Below are positions 62,219-64,000 of a stretch of 64,000 bases of DNA, piece by piece. Position 1 is the stretch's first letter. Every line of letters starts with the position of its first letter. Below the pieces are notes generated by a model. The model was given only the letters and a program-made list of their open reading frames with translations, did not search any database and had not been told where the DNA came from. The DNA is from Loktanella sp. 3ANDIMAR09 (GTDB taxonomy: Bacteria > Pseudomonadota > Alphaproteobacteria > Rhodobacterales > Rhodobacteraceae), in NCBI RefSeq assembly GCF_001420005.1, contig NZ_LJAK01000012.1, positions 1 to 64,000 on the forward strand, in the 5' to 3' direction. Both the position numbers and the translations under genes were made by a program.

Positions 62219-62521
62219 ATGAACCTGACGCCCCGCGAAAAGGACAAACTGCTGATCGCCATGGCCGCCGAGGTCGCGCGCAAACGCCTCGCGCGCGGTG
62301 TAAAGCTCAACCATCCCGAGGCCATCGCGCTGATCACCGACACCGTGGTCGAGGGTGCCCGCGACGGCCGGTCGGTGTCGGAAATGATGCAAGCCGGTGC
62401 CGAGGTCGTCACCCGCGATCAATGCATGGAAGGCGTGCCCGAGATGATCCACGACGTGCAGGTCGAGGCGACCTTTCCCGACGGCACAAAACTGGTGACG
62501 GTCCATGATCCGATCCGTTGA
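62219..62521 (+). CDS. ureA: Urease gamma subunit
   Basis: A 100-residue subunit with the family start [26 protein letters not shown] and [18 protein letters not shown]. Structural subunit of the nickel urease trimer-of-trimers that converts urea to ammonia and carbon dioxide. Separate from ureB, as in most bacteria. Begins directly after the ureD stop. Confidence 0.97.
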   Translation: MNLTPREKDKLLIAMAAEVARKRLARGVKLNHPEAIALITDTVVEGARDGRSVSEMMQAGAEVVTRDQCMEGVPEMIHDVQVEATFPDGTKLVTVHDPIR

Positions 62522-62560
62522 ATTTGAGTATTTTTGGCAAGATGATGCAGGAGACCCGCG

Positions 62561-62866
62561 ATGATCCCCGGTGAGATACTGACGGCAGGGGGTGAGATCA
62601 CCCTGAATGCCGACCGCGAGGCCGTGACGCTGATGGTGGCCAATACCGGCGACCGACCCGTGCAGGTCGGCAGCCATTATCATTTTGCCGAAACCAATCC
62701 GGCGCTGGATTTTGACCGCGCTGCGGCGCGTGGCTGTCGGCTGGATATTGCCGCAGGCACCGCCGTGCGGTTCGAACCCGGCCAGCGGCGCGAGGTGAAC
62801 CTGATCCCCTTTGCCGGTGGCCGCGTCGTTTACGGATTCAACCAGACCGTCATGGGGGAGCTCTGA
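62561..62866 (+). CDS. ureB: Urease beta subunit
   Basis: A 101-residue beta subunit: MIPGEILT start, [13 protein letters not shown], and RFEPG. Assembles with UreA and UreC. AGGAG lies a few bases before the ATG. The 39-base ureA-ureB space contains no other feature. Confidence 0.97.
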   Translation: MIPGEILTAGGEITLNADREAVTLMVANTGDRPVQVGSHYHFAETNPALDFDRAAARGCRLDIAAGTAVRFEPGQRREVNLIPFAGGRVVYGFNQTVMGEL

Positions 62867-62867
62867 C

Positions 62868-64000
62868 ATGGCAACCCGTATCTCTCGCGCGTCCTATGCC
62901 GCGATGTATGGCCCCACCGTGGGCGACCGGGTGCGGCTGGCCGACACCGACCTGATCATCGAGGTCGAACGCGACCTGACCGCCACACGCGGCGACGGCG
63001 GCAACGCGCTGCACTATGGTGAAGAGGTCAAGTTCGGCGGCGGCAAGGTCATCCGCGACGGCATGGGCCAGTCACAGGCCACCCGCGCTGCCGGGGCCGT
63101 CGATACGGTCATCACCAACGCGCTGATCGTGGATTGGACCGGCATCTACAAGGCCGACGTGGGCCTGCGCGACGGCCGCATCAACAAGATCGGCAAGGCA
63201 GGCAATCCCGACACCCAGCCCGGCGTCGATATCATCATCGGGCCGGGGACAGAGATCATCGCCGGTGAGGGGCGCATCCTGACCGCCGGCGGGTTTGACA
63301 GCCACATCCATTTCATCTGCCCGCAACAGATCGACGATGCGCTGCATTCAGGCGTGACGACCATGCTGGGCGGCGGCACCGGGCCCGCGCATGGCTCGCT
63401 GGCCACGACCTGCACGCCGGGACCCTGGCACATGGCGCGGATGCTGCAATCGGCGGATGCCTTTGCGATGAACCTCGCCTTTGCGGGCAAGGGCAACGCC
63501 AGCCTGCCCGCCGCGCTCGAGGAACAGGTGCTGGGCGGGGCCTGCGCGCTGAAACTGCACGAGGACTGGGGCACGACCCCCGCCGCCATCGACTGCTGCC
63601 TGAGCGTCGCCGACGCGATGGACGTGCAGGTCATGATCCACACCGATACGCTGAACGAATCCGGGTTCGTCGAACACACGCTGAATGCCATCAAGGGCCG
63701 CACGATCCACGCCTTTCACACCGAGGGTGCGGGGGGCGGCCATGCGCCGGACATCATCAAGATCTGTGGCGAACAGAACGTCCTGCCGTCCTCCACCAAC
63801 CCGACGCGGCCCTTTACCGTGAACACGGTCGAGGAACATCTGGACATGCTGATGGTCTGCCATCATCTGGACAAATCCATCCCCGAAGATATCGCATTCG
63901 CCGAAAGCCGCATCCGGCGCGAAACCATCGCGGCCGAGGATATCCTGCACGACATGGGCGCATTTTCGATCATCGCGAGCGACAGCCAGGCGATGGGCCG
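62868..64000 (+). CDS. ureC: Urease alpha subunit (partial, runs off the window)
   Basis: The first 377 residues of about 570. ATG 62868 starts one base after the ureB stop. Nickel-site residues are all present: His146 and His148 (DSHIH), carbamylated Lys229 (ALKLHED), His258 and His284; Cys331 is the flap residue (MVCHHL). Each is shifted by exactly +12 from the Klebsiella enzyme. The last Asp ligand lies beyond the window edge or very near it. No frame damage. Confidence 0.97.
   Translation, partial: MATRISRASYAAMYGPTVGDRVRLADTDLIIEVERDLTATRGDGGNALHYGEEVKFGGGKVIRDGMGQSQATRAAGAVDTVITNALIVDWTGIYKADVGLRDGRINKIGKAGNPDTQPGVDIIIGPGTEIIAGEGRILTAGGFDSHIHFICPQQIDDALHSGVTTMLGGGTGPAHGSLATTCTPGPWHMARMLQSADAFAMNLAFAGKGNASLPAALEEQVLGGACALKLHEDWGTTPAAIDCCLSVADAMDVQVMIHTDTLNESGFVEHTLNAIKGRTIHAFHTEGAGGGHAPDIIKICGEQNVLPSSTNPTRPFTVNTVEEHLDMLMVCHHLDKSIPEDIAFAESRIRRETIAAEDILHDMGAFSIIASDSQAMG

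Noticed and set aside
61370-62869. 499-residue antisense frame over ureD-ureA-ureB
   Set aside because: Runs through three established urease genes.
1-64000. CRISPR arrays, tRNA, rRNA, integrase or attachment sites
   Set aside because: Looked for regularly spaced repeats, tRNA-like cloverleaf segments and recombinase motifs; none were convincing.

Overview
The window is GC-rich, densely packed chromosomal DNA from an alphaproteobacterium, most likely a Rhodobacteraceae/Roseobacter-type organism. This is inferred from codon use, the layout of the C-P lyase operon, the short OpgG-OpgH-OpgC set, the pcaHG cluster with a 3-keto-5-aminohexanoate cleavage-type enzyme, and the many ATGA/TGATG start-stop overlaps. 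No rRNA, tRNA, CRISPR array or intact insertion sequence was seen. Both ends cut through genes: a DUF11-repeat surface protein on the left and urease alpha subunit (ureC) on the right.

Layout. 1-5.4 kb: 3' end of a DUF11/SdrD-like repeat protein followed by a large outer-membrane beta-barrel protein. 5.4-11.7 kb: inositol-type catabolism. iolB and a class II aldolase run leftward; two Gfo/Idh/MocA dehydrogenases, an IolE/IolI-like TIM-barrel enzyme, a phytanoyl-CoA dioxygenase-like oxygenase and a small membrane protein run rightward. 11.7-17.1 kb: copper handling, with a glutaredoxin-MauE fusion, a CsoR-type repressor with a clear shared operator, an SCO protein, a DUF1775-PCuAC fusion, a DUF2946-like protein and a TonB-dependent receptor. 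17.2-19.4 kb: a B3-like metallo-beta-lactamase-fold hydrolase and a divergent LysR regulator. 19.5-20.4 kb: an Xre/MbcA-RES toxin-antitoxin pair. 20.4-23.5 kb: an arsenate detoxification operon (ArsR-ArsC fusion, dedicated GAPDH, ArsJ).

23.5-38.6 kb is a phosphonate island: phnCDE1E2, an SDR, a hexapeptide transferase, a PlsC-like acyltransferase, phnF, then phnGHI-HAD-phnJK-GNAT-phnLN, a convergent DUF1045 (2H phosphoesterase) gene and phnM. Three candidate PhoB-type arrays with about 11-bp periodicity precede phnC, the acyltransferase and phnG, so uptake, C-P bond cleavage and lipid remodelling look like one phosphate-starvation response.

38.6-51.6 kb: a small hypothetical gene, YceI, then a leftward operon (EEP-family phosphatase, CDP-alcohol phosphatidyltransferase, UPF0104-type membrane protein, LtaS/OpgB-like phosphoglycerol transferase, and an ABC sugar importer without its ATPase). 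It is divergent from opgG-opgH-opgC. I read this as a locus for making and decorating osmoregulated periplasmic glucans. opgH looks split near its N-terminus.

51.6-61.2 kb: aromatic catabolism. A seven-gene leftward operon (amidohydrolase, P450, pcaC, pcaH, pcaG, BKACE, CoxG-like) diverges from a crotonase gene. A feruloyl-CoA synthase-like ligase and a MarR regulator follow, after an AT-rich patch carrying one foreign-looking gene. The same inverted repeat (AATTGTT-N9-AACAGTTA) lies before the divergent pair and before marR, marking a likely regulon for hydroxycinnamate breakdown to protocatechuate. 61.3-64 kb: ureD, ureA, ureB and the first two thirds of ureC.
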